Below the pieces are notes generated by a model, which did no database searches, had not been told where the DNA came from, and saw only the letters and a list, made by a program, of their open reading frames with translations. From positions 186,001 through 250,000 of the forward strand of contig VLTN01000037.1 in assembly GCA_008330645.1 (NCBI GenBank): 64,000 nt of DNA. The letters run 5' to 3'. Shown in pieces: positions 18,101-25,586 of the stretch; within the stretch, counting starts at the first letter, position 1; every line of letters starts with the position of its first letter. Made by a program: the position numbers and the translations under genes. The DNA comes from Cafeteria roenbergensis (taxonomy: Eukaryota; Sar; Bigyra; Bicosoecida; Cafeteriaceae).

Positions 18101-21100
18101 TGCTGAACCGCGGAGTCACCTCGGCGCGGCCGCCGCCCGGCGGGGCGGCGCCGCAGACCAGCATGGTGTCCTGAATGTGCTTGAAGAAGAGCTTCTCGCG
18201 GTCGTAGAAGCCCTTGAAGTCCAGGAACTGTCGCAGCAGCTCGATGGGCGGCTGGGCCCCGTACTCCTCCACCGCCGGCATGTTCACGTCGTCCACGAAC
18301 ACGACAGCGCGGCGGCCGACTGGAGCGCCGATGCGGTCCTTGGTCTTCTTCTCAAGCTTGCCCTCGATCGTGGACTGCGTTCCGAGCGACGGGGTTTGCG
18401 CGGAGAAGTTGATCACGATGGGCGTGGTGGGCTTGCCTCCGGAGAAGCCGTCCGCCGACGTCTTGTTCAGGTAGTCTGCCACGATGACGGTTTTCCCTGT
18501 GCCGGTGACGCCCGTGAAGAACACGGGGTGGAGGCGGTCGACCTGGGCCGTGAGCAGGAAATCGAACCTGACCGTGTCCAGCGTCGGGACGACGAGGTCG
18601 AAGTAGGGCAGGGAGCGGTCGTACTCGAACGCGGGAACCACCTCCTGCCACTTGCGCCAGCGCGCCTCGGGCTCCTTGTCTGGCTCCAGCTGCCCCGAGA
18701 ACTCGGGGAACAGGTCGAAGACGGTGCCGCCCCCAGGCCACCGGCCGACCGTGGACAGCGTCGAGTGCCCCCTGCAAAAGCTGTCGAACTCGGCGTAGGC
18801 CTCGCCGTCGATTGAGCCTCCGATCGCCCAAACGAAGCTGAACGCGAAGAGCCTGTCCAGCACTGGCAGAAGCTTCTCATCCGGCAGGCTCAGGTCGAGC
18901 GAGGTGCCCTTTTTCTCGCGCCCGAGGAGGGACGTGAAGAGGCTGCAGAGCGAGGTGGTAAGCTGGACGTCCACAGTGACGATGCGCTCCTTCTCCAGGG
19001 CGCGCTGCGCCTCAAGGCCGTCGGCGACGGTGGACAGGAAGAGGCCAAGGATGTGTGCGCGCACGCCTTCGCTCAGCGACTCGGGCAGGTCCCGCGGCAG
19101 CCAGGAGCGCACGTACGGCTCCCATCCCAGGTTGTCCGGGTTGACGTACACCACTCCAAGGCGCGAGACCGTGGCCGGCGAGGCCTGCTCCAGGTCCCCC
19201 ACCTCGAAGAGCATCCTCATGGTGTCCTTGAGCTTGATGCGCTCGCCGTTGGCGAGGCAGAGCATCTTGTTGTCGTCCAGCACCGTGTTCATGTTCTCGA
19301 TCCAGAGGGCGTCCACCGGGCCGTCGAACACCGTCCACTTCTTGTCCTCGTCCTCCATGGCCACGTTCCTGCGCATCAGAGTCGACGCGAGACCGTCGGT
19401 CCACTCCTGGGTCACCGGGTCCAGGTCGCCATACAGCTCGCCCATTGTGATGCACTTGGGGTTGAGAACGTTCGTGTGCACGGGCTGGAATGGCTCCCCC
19501 TTGGGCGACACCACGCCCTTGCTTGCAAGCAGCGTCATGGCGTCCTGGAGCACTTCGTAGATTCGCGTCTTTCCGCCCCCGGTCGGTCCGACGAGCACCA
19601 CGCCGAAGCGAACCTCGAACGTCTTGTACAGCTGGACGACCTTATCGATGAAGCCGGACACCAGCTGCAGTCCCTTGCTCGTGATCACTTCCTTGACCGC
19701 CACGAGCAGCTGCCCCAAGTCCTCCTCCGGCACTGTCACGCCGGGGAAGAGGTCCTGGACGATGGCATAGAACAGCGGCAGGTCCTCGGCCAGGAACTTG
19801 GGGACGTTGGAGTTTTGCATCGCGCGGATCAGCACAACGTCCTCGGTGAGCCGGCCCGCAGACTCGCGCTTGCCGTCGCCCGCCATAACCAGCACGCTCT
19901 TGACGGCACGCATGCCGAAGTCGTAGTGGCGCTGCTGCGAGAGCTGCTCGGAGGACAGCTTGTACAGCTTGGTCATCTTGCGGGCGAGGTTGCGCGCGTC
20001 GTCGAAGCCCTCGGCGTACAGAATGATCTCCGCAATCAGGGCGTAGTCGGGCACCATCATGGCCACGGGCCGGAAGAGAATCTTGAGGTTGTCGGGCAGC
20101 TCCGTGCGGCCGGCGTAGCCGGGGTTCATCGTGATGATGACGCAGTGAACCTTGAGCTTGATGCTGCGCCCCTCAAAGTCCATGTGGGTGCGGTCAGCGA
20201 GGATACCCTGGCGCAGCTGCTGCAGTTGCTGCGCCACCACGGAGAGCACCTCGATGTCGATGCGGTTGAACTCGTCGAGGCAGGTCCAGGAGCCGCCCTG
20301 CGCGAGGCCCGCGAAGTGCTTGCCCATCTGCTTGTACGTGATCTGGTCGGAGCAGTTGAACACGATGCACTGGATGGCGACGTTCTTCGCGAGGTCCTTG
20401 GACGACTCTGTCTTTCCCGTGCCGGCGGGCCCCGCAGGCGCGGCGCCAAGTCGCAGCGCGACGGCGCCCGTGATGGTCATCCAGCAGCGGTCGGTGAGCG
20501 GCGTGATGACCAGCCTCCCGGCGCAGCCTTGGTACTCGTAGCCGTACTCGATTTTGGAGTCCGACTGCTTGACCTGCACGCGGCCATCGCCGTCGAGGTA
20601 GAAGCGCAGCTGCTGCTGCCACGTGAAGTTGCCCACGTCGGCAACCTTGTCAGCAACCATGCGGTCGATGATGTCGCGGGCGTGCACGTCCACGGTCACC
20701 AGGGCCACAACGACCTTGCGGAGGCGCTTGATCAGCTTTTCGCGCACCATGCGCGTGAGGCCTCGCAGCTGCACGTTGTTCTGCTCGAGCCACTTCTTCA
20801 TGCTCCCCAGAGCGTCGCTGGAGCGCAGCGCCGCCTCCGTGCCGTTGGCCCACTTGATTTGCGTCACGGTGGCCACCACCTGGCCCTTCTTCTCCCGCAC
20901 CCAGTCCTCGCGGCCCTCGTCGGTGTAGTCGCCGCAGCCCTCCTTGATCAGCACTTGAAGCGACTGCTTCATGTTCTCTTCCACCTCGCTGAGCCACGAC
21001 TCGACCTGTCCGCGAGCCTTGAGGTTCCGGCCGAGCTCGACAACCTCCCCCTCGGGGCTCTTCATGGCCAGGATGTCCGTTGACCCCTCCTCCTCGCCGA

Positions 21101-24100
21101 AGTCAAGGCGCACCAGGGCGTCGAAGCACTTGCGGAGGTGCGGCTGGACTGCCTGCGGGTCGCGCGTCTGCGCCAGGATCTCGAGGAGCTCCTCGTCGGA
21201 GAGGAAGTAGAAGCGAGGGAAGGCGTTCCGCTTCGTCTCCAGGTACTCCTCGAGCGACTTTTGGATCACGTCGAGCGACTCGTTGTGGCGGGCCAGCTGC
21301 TCCTTCATGCCCTTGACCGTGCCTGCCACGATGGCCCGCGGGTTGTCGTTGGTCCGGCGCATGATGGTGCGCCAGCTCTTGTCCACGGCGGCAAACTTCC
21401 GCGACTCCTCCGGGAGCTGGCGCTTGATGTCCTCTGCGGCGAAGATGGTCTCGAGGTACATCCAGTTGCGCTGGCAGGTGAGCCACTCGTCGAGCGTGTC
21501 TGAGAGCAGGCGCAGCTTGCGCTGCTCCTCCTCCACGGGCCCGCGAATCGCGCCGACGAAGCGCGAGGCGAGGATGGTGTTGATCGTCACGAGCGACTCG
21601 TCAAGCGCCGCGAAGACGTCGTCCACGCCTCCCAGGATGAACACGTCCTTGGTGTCCTTGTAGGGCTTGAGGTCGAACTCCAGCTCCGCCCACACGGATT
21701 CGACCTTCTTGCGGAACAGCTCCATGAGCGCAGCCTCCTGCACCGCCTTGGTGGAGATGGCGCCAATGGCCGAGGCCTCCCTGACGACTCCCATCTCGAT
21801 GAGCTCCCCCACGCTGTAGTCCTTTCCTTCCTCCAGCTCCACGCCGAGGGCCTCCTGGATGTCGCCCCAGTGCCGCGAGGTGAGCGCCTCGGATCGCAGG
21901 TTCACCACGACGGGGACGAGCGTCTGGAAGTCTTCCACCATGGCGCGCAGCTTGGGGGCCGCCTTGTTCCCTGGGAGGCCGCGCTCGCCTCTCACTGCCG
22001 TCTTGATGTACCCCTGGACCTCCTTTCCCATGACGTCGGCGTCGATGGCAGAGAGGGCCGTGTCCCGCCAGGCGTCCACGCGGCTGTCCCACTCGCGGAG
22101 CGCCCGCCACAGGTTCCGCTTGAGCGTGAGGTCCACCTGGAGGTCCTCGATGACGTCATACTCGGCAACCGGCTGAGAGAGCAGCGTCTGCCACTTCTGG
22201 TACGTGTCGGACAGGGCCACGAGGGACTTGAAGTCGTCCTCCTTTGCGGCCATGAACCGGTCCACCTCCTCAGGGTCCGAGTCTGCGGAGGCCACCTTGC
22301 CGTGGTCCAGCTCCGCGCGCAGCGCCGAGAAGTCGGCGCGGAGTTTCTTCACGAGCTTCTCCACCGTGGCGCTGAACTTGGCCGTGTCCTCAGCCTGGGC
22401 GGCCTCAAACTTGGTCGCGGCGTCCTCCACGCGCCGAATCTGCTCGCCGACGAGGCGGCGCATCGTCTGCTCCTCGTCGCCGATTGGCCAGCGCTGCTCG
22501 ATCATCAGCTGCGCGAGCGACGTGGCGTGGGCGATGCCGTTGCGCAGCTCGCCCTGCCGGTCGTGGAAGCGGTGCAGCGTCGACACCTTCTCGACGAACG
22601 GCTCAACGTCCTTGGGGTCGCTCTCGAGGATGGCCGTCATGGGCCGCATTTCCGAAAGCAGCTCATCGCACTGCGCGTGGATGAGGCGGGGCAAAATGTC
22701 CCGGGTCCGCTGCAGCACGCGGTTCGGGCTCGGGATGAGCTCGAGCTTGAGCGCCTCGCTGTCGACCCGAAGCACGCCCACGTCGCTGCAGTACGGGGCC
22801 GTGGTGATGGCGTCCGCCTGGCTGCGGAACTTGTGAAGCAGCGCCTCCAGCACAGGCAGGGGCGTCTGGGTCGACAGCGCCTCGGCCAGCGTAAATTCGC
22901 GGCGCGCGTTGCGGATAAACGTGCGGCCGAACGGGCGAAACCGCTCCACGAACGACAGCACCCGGTCGAAGGCGCTGTCCAGGGCAGCCATGGCAGCGTG
23001 CTGCACCCGCTTGTACCGCGGATCGCGCAGAATCATCTGGGTGAGCTGGTCGCTGGCGCTGTCTCCGTCCCCGCCGAGGTCCAGCTCCCCGTCCTCTGCC
23101 GCCGTCTGCGTGTACGGGAGGAGGTCCTCGTGCGTGAGCAGCTGGGGAACCGTGGCCACCACCTCCATCGCCTTTGTGAATGCCGACGCGATCCTGGACC
23201 GGAACACCTGCTGCGGAGGGTCCAGCGCCAGGTCTGCCTCGGCGTCGTCCAGCGGAGCAGTGTCGTCCTCCGCGACGATGGCCTTGGCAGCGGCGTACGG
23301 GTCCGCCTTGGCCGCTGCTGCCGCCGCCGGGTCGCCCTCACCGTCCTTGCCCTCGGCCTCGCTCGCGGCTGCGGCTGCGCCGGCAGCGGAGGGGCCGCCC
23401 TCCTCGCTGGCCTGACGCCGCGCGTCCTCCTCGCGAGCGCGCGACACGCCCTGCGCACGTGGCGAGAGGGCCCGCTCTGACAGGATCACGGCAACGGTCA
23501 GCAGCGGCCGCCGCAGGCTGGCTGAGCCGCCAGCGCCTGCCTCGTCCGTCTCAGATGCGGCGGCAGCGACGGCGGCCGCGCCGTGCGCGCCGGCACGGCC
23601 GCGCCTCTTGGACGCCGCGGCCGCGCGCTCCGCCGCCGCAGCCTCCGCCCCTGCGAGGGGGCCGACGTCGGCTTCAATGGCGGCGGCCTCGGCGGAGAAG
23701 TCGGCCTCGCGGGTGCTGAGGTCAGTGAGGATGCGGAGCGGCGGCTCCTCGCCCTCTGCCGGGCTGAGGAGGGACATGAGGGCGGCTGCCGACGTGAGCC
23801 CGAGGCCGAACAGGGTGTCCCTCACGACAAAGTCGGCCAGCCTGATGAAGCGCGTGAGCCGCTTGCACTCCCCGCGCAGCGCGGCGCGCTCCATGAAGGA
23901 CATGCGGCTGTCGCCGCGGATGCCCTTGGTGTCCAGAAAGGCGTCCAGCACCTCGTCGCACGCGCCGCGGACGAGGGCCCGGGCGTCCTCGGCGAACTCC
24001 CTCAGCCACACGCCGGTGGCCCGGCGCTTCTCGGCCTGGTTCCGCACAAACTCGGTGAGAGTGTACGTGCGACGGGTGTCGGCGTGGAAGAGGCTCCACT

Positions 24101-25235
24101 CCGAGACGGCGGAGCACAGGCGGTGGAGGCGGGCGAGCGCGCGCCGGAGGGCGGGCTCGTTGTGGAACAGCAGGGCGGAAACGCGCTTGTGGGCGATGGC
24201 CCGCTTCCTCCGCGACACGTGGAGCCGCCAGGCGGAGAACGACTTCCAGCGGCGGAACAGGCGGAAGAAGCGGACCCGCTCGATGGCCAGCAGGTTCGCG
24301 TGCTCCGCCTCCCACTCCGGGAGAGGAGTGAACTCGGACGTGGCCCCCACGAAGCGAGTCACCCCGCCAGCGGAGAGAGTGTAGTAACCGCCCTCGTCGT
24401 CCGTCTCGGCGCCCGGGGTCACCTGGAGCAGGAAGGGGGGCGCCGAGCGGCCGTCCGACTCGACGCGGCGCATGTAGACGAAGTCCCCCGCCTCGATAGC
24501 CTCCAGCTGCTGCTTGGAGAGGCCCAGGCTGGCGACGAAGGACACTCCTGGCCGGCGCAGCTCCTCAGCCGTAGGGGGCGCCGAGCCGTCCTTGCGCTCC
24601 GCCGAGTCGTCGTCGTCGGCGTTGCCGCCGAGGGAGGAGGAGGCCAGGGGCCGCTCCCGCCGCCGCACTGCCGCGCGGGACAGCGAGGCCGCCGAGGCGC
24701 CTGCAGCGGAAGCGGCGTGGGACGCAGTCGCCCGGGGCAGCCCCGACCGCGCCGTGCTCGACCGCAGAAGCGATTCCCGCGCCCGGGCCGGCGTCGCCAG
24801 GGAGGCGGCCGACGCCGTGGAGCCCATGCCTCTGGTCGCAGCGCTGCCGGACGAGCTGCCGAAAAGCGAACCGCTCCCGCCCGAGGGAAGCGGCCTCTTG
24901 GCCGCCGCCATGGCGATGATGGGCCGGCCGTCGGGCGTCAAGTGCACGTCGCGGTTGCGCGACCGCGCTGCCGAGGCCCTCGCCAGCAGCCCGGTCGAGC
25001 CGGTTTGCCCGGTGGTTGCCAGCGCTGCCGACGCCCCCTGCTTGCGCGGCCGCGGCACGAGCGAGGCAGTCGACTCGGCCATCCCGCCTGAGCCGTGCGA
25101 CAGCCTCGTCGCCGACAGCGACGAGCCGAGGCCGCCCGCCCCTGAGGGCCGCGCCACGACGCGGTGCGCAAGCGAGGCCGGGTCCACGGCGCGCGGCGCG
25201 CCCGGAAGCGACGCCCCGCTGAGGGATGGCAGCAT
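12195..25235 (-). CDS. Axonemal dynein heavy chain, single-headed inner-arm type (DNAH6-like)
   Basis: A 4346-aa single-exon ORF of normal dynein heavy chain length. P-loops, in order: AAA1 GPAGTGKT (about residue 1601), AAA2 GPTGGGKT (about 1881), AAA3 GVTGTGKT (about 2240) and AAA4 GVGGSGKQS (about 2600). AAA1 Walker B is CLDEFNRID. The two coiled-coil halves of the stalk with the microtubule-binding tip lie near 2800-3150, and AAA5 (GRPLLIEDIGETLDP) near 3280. The C-terminus (LSTTGMSTNFV ... CQLND) is typical of axonemal rather than cytoplasmic chains. The AAA1 text (YKQMGKHFAGLAQGGSW, IDIEVLSV) and the tail segment ECKRLTRFIRLADF are closest, from memory, to DNAH6/DNAH14, so an inner arm is likely but the class is inferred. 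The protein uses ATP to slide axonemal doublets. Oddities are a Ser/Ala-rich N-terminus, a Gly-rich insert near residue 3780 and an Asp-rich insert near 4040. Confidence 0.97.
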   Translation of the reverse strand: MLPSLSGASLPGAPRAVDPASLAHRVVARPSGAGGLGSSLSATRLSHGSGGMAESTASLVPRPRKQGASAALATTGQTGSTGLLARASAARSRNRDVHLTPDGRPIIAMAAAKRPLPSGGSGSLFGSSSGSAATRGMGSTASAASLATPARARESLLRSSTARSGLPRATASHAASAAGASAASLSRAAVRRRERPLASSSLGGNADDDDSAERKDGSAPPTAEELRRPGVSFVASLGLSKQQLEAIEAGDFVYMRRVESDGRSAPPFLLQVTPGAETDDEGGYYTLSAGGVTRFVGATSEFTPLPEWEAEHANLLAIERVRFFRLFRRWKSFSAWRLHVSRRKRAIAHKRVSALLFHNEPALRRALARLHRLCSAVSEWSLFHADTRRTYTLTEFVRNQAEKRRATGVWLREFAEDARALVRGACDEVLDAFLDTKGIRGDSRMSFMERAALRGECKRLTRFIRLADFVVRDTLFGLGLTSAAALMSLLSPAEGEEPPLRILTDLSTREADFSAEAAAIEADVGPLAGAEAAAAERAAAASKRRGRAGAHGAAAVAAAASETDEAGAGGSASLRRPLLTVAVILSERALSPRAQGVSRAREEDARRQASEEGGPSAAGAAAAASEAEGKDGEGDPAAAAAAKADPYAAAKAIVAEDDTAPLDDAEADLALDPPQQVFRSRIASAFTKAMEVVATVPQLLTHEDLLPYTQTAAEDGELDLGGDGDSASDQLTQMILRDPRYKRVQHAAMAALDSAFDRVLSFVERFRPFGRTFIRNARREFTLAEALSTQTPLPVLEALLHKFRSQADAITTAPYCSDVGVLRVDSEALKLELIPSPNRVLQRTRDILPRLIHAQCDELLSEMRPMTAILESDPKDVEPFVEKVSTLHRFHDRQGELRNGIAHATSLAQLMIEQRWPIGDEEQTMRRLVGEQIRRVEDAATKFEAAQAEDTAKFSATVEKLVKKLRADFSALRAELDHGKVASADSDPEEVDRFMAAKEDDFKSLVALSDTYQKWQTLLSQPVAEYDVIEDLQVDLTLKRNLWRALREWDSRVDAWRDTALSAIDADVMGKEVQGYIKTAVRGERGLPGNKAAPKLRAMVEDFQTLVPVVVNLRSEALTSRHWGDIQEALGVELEEGKDYSVGELIEMGVVREASAIGAISTKAVQEAALMELFRKKVESVWAELEFDLKPYKDTKDVFILGGVDDVFAALDESLVTINTILASRFVGAIRGPVEEEQRKLRLLSDTLDEWLTCQRNWMYLETIFAAEDIKRQLPEESRKFAAVDKSWRTIMRRTNDNPRAIVAGTVKGMKEQLARHNESLDVIQKSLEEYLETKRNAFPRFYFLSDEELLEILAQTRDPQAVQPHLRKCFDALVRLDFGEEEGSTDILAMKSPEGEVVELGRNLKARGQVESWLSEVEENMKQSLQVLIKEGCGDYTDEGREDWVREKKGQVVATVTQIKWANGTEAALRSSDALGSMKKWLEQNNVQLRGLTRMVREKLIKRLRKVVVALVTVDVHARDIIDRMVADKVADVGNFTWQQQLRFYLDGDGRVQVKQSDSKIEYGYEYQGCAGRLVITPLTDRCWMTITGAVALRLGAAPAGPAGTGKTESSKDLAKNVAIQCIVFNCSDQITYKQMGKHFAGLAQGGSWTCLDEFNRIDIEVLSVVAQQLQQLRQGILADRTHMDFEGRSIKLKVHCVIITMNPGYAGRTELPDNLKILFRPVAMMVPDYALIAEIILYAEGFDDARNLARKMTKLYKLSSEQLSQQRHYDFGMRAVKSVLVMAGDGKRESAGRLTEDVVLIRAMQNSNVPKFLAEDLPLFYAIVQDLFPGVTVPEEDLGQLLVAVKEVITSKGLQLVSGFIDKVVQLYKTFEVRFGVVLVGPTGGGKTRIYEVLQDAMTLLASKGVVSPKGEPFQPVHTNVLNPKCITMGELYGDLDPVTQEWTDGLASTLMRRNVAMEDEDKKWTVFDGPVDALWIENMNTVLDDNKMLCLANGERIKLKDTMRMLFEVGDLEQASPATVSRLGVVYVNPDNLGWEPYVRSWLPRDLPESLSEGVRAHILGLFLSTVADGLEAQRALEKERIVTVDVQLTTSLCSLFTSLLGREKKGTSLDLSLPDEKLLPVLDRLFAFSFVWAIGGSIDGEAYAEFDSFCRGHSTLSTVGRWPGGGTVFDLFPEFSGQLEPDKEPEARWRKWQEVVPAFEYDRSLPYFDLVVPTLDTVRFDFLLTAQVDRLHPVFFTGVTGTGKTVIVADYLNKTSADGFSGGKPTTPIVINFSAQTPSLGTQSTIEGKLEKKTKDRIGAPVGRRAVVFVDDVNMPAVEEYGAQPPIELLRQFLDFKGFYDREKLFFKHIQDTMLVCGAAPPGGGRAEVTPRFSRHFHMLCVPQSSDDVLKHIFGSIVAGFLEVFPSDVQAQAPRVTTATIDVYKNIREAMRPTPAKSHYTFNLRDVSKVFQGILMVDKKGCPSGDVFIRLWAHECLRVFHDRLVDAKDKAWFTNAVAELIKRVFAKSSAGWSHEDLFEQEKPLLFVDFVSPKMDDGPGRYEEASSMDKVVHRLTEALEDYNMSHPTQMRLVFFRDAVEHVARVARILRQPRGNAMLVGVGGSGKQSLTRMACALAEIPCTGVELTRGYGRNEFREDIKKRMLQAGVKGESLAFLFTDTQIVEEGFLEDINNVLNTGEIPSLWASDELTAIVDGVRPAVQERGIPETLDNCMRFFVSRVRDNLHIILAMSPVGDSLRVRCRNFPSLINCCTIDWYMPWPEDALLSVARQFLMERDLGASEAVNAAVCVMCGLLHTSVERGSERFFAELQRRVYTTPKSYLDLINLYTKMLDERQSQIGRARDTLKTGVEKLAEADSAVAGLKEGLVELQPVLERKQVETAELLERVGVEKGEADAIEVKVSAEAAIVADQVAEAEAVQADAQTELDKALPALEQAERDLAKLTKGAISEVKSFAQPPEAVKVVLEAVCILLGEKPDWETAKRVMSRTTFLDELKGYDKDNIPPRALAKIRETYIDHPLMVTADVTRKSGAAGPMCAWVHAVNTYSIVAKEVEPKKLKLAALNAQVAQAQEELAGKQAALKEVQDKVAALQQQADETEAEKERLESEAKLTEDRLVRAGKLTTGLADEQVRWKESVSRLEKQITALVGDVLIAAGCVSYLGPFTGAYRDEMLEGWVSGCREHGIPCSEAPTLMNTVGDAVVVRQWQIDGLPTDAVSTDNAIMVTRGERWPLMIDPQEQAKRWIKRMEVRRRLASSKLSNPNMLRTLESCIRLGRPLLIEDIGETLDPALEPVLAKAIFKQQGRTLIRLGDNDVDYDDRFSFYMSTKLPNPHYMPEVCIRVTVINFTVTMSGLEDQLLGAVVSKEAAEVERRRNKLVVSMASDKRQLKELEDKILELLRKSTGMIVDDVELIDTLGESKELSKVINARLEESMKTNEIIMETREKYRPVAERGAIIYFVIADLSRIDPMYQFSLAYFKRLYDLCIDEAAKSDILETRLKNLMSYMTETVYANVCRGLFEAHKLLFSFLICIQVMRKAGTVADTEWSALLRGAGLTENPAENPAEDLLPEAAWNLVSAIQTSMPAAFGGLSDHIASRLDLWRAWAEGDEPQSEPMPAPWDTQLNSMQKMLILKVWREEKLLFAIKDFVVEHLGRPFVESPPVRMADIHGETRADVPVVFILSVGADPTGLLFSYAKQVDYSSRLQLISLGQGQGPRAQALIREACHTGDWVLLQNCHLAKSWMPDLELIVERLGEVVGGLAAGPQDESQSAGEGGAAGGGGSGAGGGGGVAGVIPSSVHPDFRLWLTSMPAPYFPVPVLQNGVKLTNEPPKGVRANLTRSLANVDTWTSWADGIDGKFDNGVDRKTAWHKLGFGLMFFHAVIQERRKFGPLGFNIRYEFNDSDLETSLQVLKRFLGEQPVVPWEAMRYVTGQINYGGRVTDDWDRRCLMSILGQYVTPSVLDDSYRFSASGEYFAPPSGKLETFQAYVAGLPQNDGPGIFGMHNNANITFQANETDAILKTCLSIQPRAAAATSSGDEAGGKDDEDDDGDDDAALVSGPDAEVSALASEVASALPALLDREEAGESTFVYRGEHMDSLATVLSQEMVRFNKLLAVMERSLMELQKAIRGEALMSDELDRMYGALLNNQVPGNWEAAAYPSLKPLASWTKDLATRIEFMRSWVVGGQPAVFWLSGFFFPQGFMTGTLQNHARKYSLPIDTLGFGFTITDKPQASDVVEADVPEDGVLVSGLFMDGAQWDATRRSVAESKPGEMFSSVPVIHFRPEQDYKPNPAEYSAPVYKTSVRAGTLSTTGMSTNFVIAVDMPTDADPAKWVLMGCALLCQLND

Positions 25236-25586
25236 TCTTGCCCCGTCAGCAGAGTGGGGCTGGTCTCAGTGAGCGATGACGGCGCGTCGCTGCCCCGGAG
25301 ACGGGCAAGGGAGGTGCGCGCTGCTCACGCCCGGCTGCGCCTCGCCAACCCGACAAGCCGTTTGGTTTTGGTTTTGCTGCTGGCACCCCGCACCCGGCAG
25401 AGCCGCCGCCTTGCCCGCGACTGCCGGCGGCGGCACAGCCACGGCTCAGCCGCCGCCGGCCCGCCTCAGGCTGGCTTCCGGGCGAGGGGGAGCGCGGCGT
25501 GCCCCGGGCAGCTGCCGGGTGTGCCAGCTGGCAGCGCAAGTGCGCGCCCGCCGGTTCACCCTTCCAGGTCTTGCGCCAGGTCCGCG
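25236..25586. promoter_or_regulatory. Bidirectional promoter region, dynein heavy chain / ankyrin gene
   Basis: A 351-base spacer separates the ATG of the dynein gene (-) from the chosen ATG of the ankyrin-repeat gene (+), so both promoters and 5' leaders must share it. It is GC-rich, with a slightly T-rich patch around 25361-25380 (the GTTTGGTTTTGG stretch). No X-box, TATA or other named motif could be supported by eye. Confidence 0.5.
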
